Below are positions 63,532 through 64,000 of a stretch of DNA of 64,000 nucleotides, piece by piece. The translations under genes and the position numbers were made by a program. This stretch comes from Myxococcota bacterium. GTDB taxonomy: Bacteria > Myxococcota_A > UBA796 > UBA9615 > JAKLKC01. Every line of letters starts with the position of its first letter. Position 1 is the first letter of the stretch. The DNA is taken from positions 18,798 through 82,797 of the forward strand of contig JAKLKC010000026.1 in the NCBI GenBank assembly GCA_023150875.1. The letters run 5' to 3'. The notes below the pieces were generated by a model, which searched no databases, was not told where the DNA came from, and saw nothing but the letters and a program-made list of their open reading frames with translations.

Positions 63532-64000
63532 GCGCCGTCCCCGTCCCGGCCCCCGCGCCCTCGGCTCTCTCCCTGGAGGGGGTGTGGGTCCGGGCGGGGT
63601 CCGCCGACCTGGTGCGGGGCGTCACCCTGGCCCTGCCCCGGGGAGCCACCCTCGGGGTGGTGGGGGAGTCCGGATCGGGCAAGACGGTGCTGATGCGGGC
63701 GGCCCTCGGCCTGAGCCGCATGGAGCCCGGGATCGCCGCGGGGACGGTGTCCCTGGACCTGGGGGACGACGGATCGGTGCGGTACTCCGGCCCCCGCTCC
63801 TTCCGCGGGATCCGCCGCGCCGTGTCCCGCCTGCGCCGGGGCGCCGTCGGCGTGGTGTTCCAGGACCCCAAGGGGGCCCTGGACCCGTTCTTCACCGTCG
63901 GCAGGCAGCTCGACGAGGCGGCGCCGGGTCGGGGGGAGGAGTGGCTGGACCGGGTGCGGATCCGCGACCCCCGCTCGGTGCTCCGCCGCCACCCCCACGA
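63528..64000 (+). CDS. ABC importer ATP-binding protein (DppD-type), 5' part, cut by window edge
   Basis: 157 codons are visible from GTG 63528. Walker A is GESGSGKT, the Q-loop is VVFQDPKGALDPFFTVG, as in oligopeptide/dipeptide ATPases. The signature motif, Walker B and probably the C-terminal oligopeptide domain lie outside. It powers the importer in the cytoplasm. A second ATPase may follow off the edge. Confidence 0.93.
   Translation, partial: MSAVPVPAPAPSALSLEGVWVRAGSADLVRGVTLALPRGATLGVVGESGSGKTVLMRAALGLSRMEPGIAAGTVSLDLGDDGSVRYSGPRSFRGIRRAVSRLRRGAVGVVFQDPKGALDPFFTVGRQLDEAAPGRGEEWLDRVRIRDPRSVLRRHPH

Overview
The window is a very GC-rich (roughly 70-75% by eye), densely coded piece of a bacterial chromosome. 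Internal operon junctions are mostly 4-base GTGA or TTGA overlaps, and many genes start with GTG or TTG. Many products are Sec/lipobox-exported proteins, some with Asp-rich DDDxA linkers. With an arylsulfotransferase-like lipoprotein, a calpain-type protease, an XPB-type helicase and a deoxyhypusine-synthase-like enzyme, this suits an uncultured delta-proteobacterial or Myxococcota-like lineage. That assignment is an inference: the window holds no rRNA or other decisive marker, and I found no tRNA, rRNA or CRISPR array.

Layout. 1-6 kb: edge of a FabH-type ketosynthase, a small lipoprotein, a sensor histidine kinase, MoaC, and an ECF sigma factor with its anti-sigma factor. 6-15 kb: a promoter-plus-hairpin locus (possible small RNA), a RadC/JAB-domain frame, a SerA-type dehydrogenase, two alpha/beta hydrolases (one frameshifted), a degenerate Nudix protein, LspA and ComEC. 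Three genes here have frame problems, two of them explicable by one lost base in a G/C run. At 14.4-14.7 kb is a repeat-rich, AT-containing intergenic island. 15-26.6 kb: lipoproteins, a five-gene DUF4129/DUF4350/MoxR/DUF58 operon, an SPFH-SHOCT protein, an FAD oxidoreductase and an arylsulfotransferase-like lipoprotein.

26.8-37.3 kb is the accessory part. It holds a calpain-like protease, a BON-LysM protein and an arsR-arsM arsenic-methylation operon with a duplicated inverted-repeat operator over its promoter and start codon. Next comes an AbiEi/AbiEii-type toxin-antitoxin pair inserted between two diverged ~340-bp copies of the arsM 3' end plus the 3' end of the convergent neighbour. After that are a SnoaL-like fusion protein behind an operator-containing promoter, a methyltransferase and an Asp-repeat lipoprotein.

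37.5-54 kb: an operon of an Asp-nucleophile alpha/beta hydrolase and two PQQ-type beta-propellers, divergent from thioredoxin reductase, a TPR protein and a GT39-like membrane protein. Then come two exported helix-hairpin-helix proteins (ComEA-like), a family-9 glycosyltransferase, an SGNH hydrolase split by a large helical insert, a deoxyhypusine-synthase-like protein and an RluA-type pseudouridine synthase. 54-64 kb: an XPB-type helicase with a Helicase_C_3/WYL-like partner, two lipoproteins, and a peptide/nickel-type ABC importer running off the right edge.

Most unusual items: the AbiE insertion with flanking diverged duplications, the XPB-partner pair, the arsR double operator, the 6.1-kb hairpin locus and the 14.4-kb repeat island.
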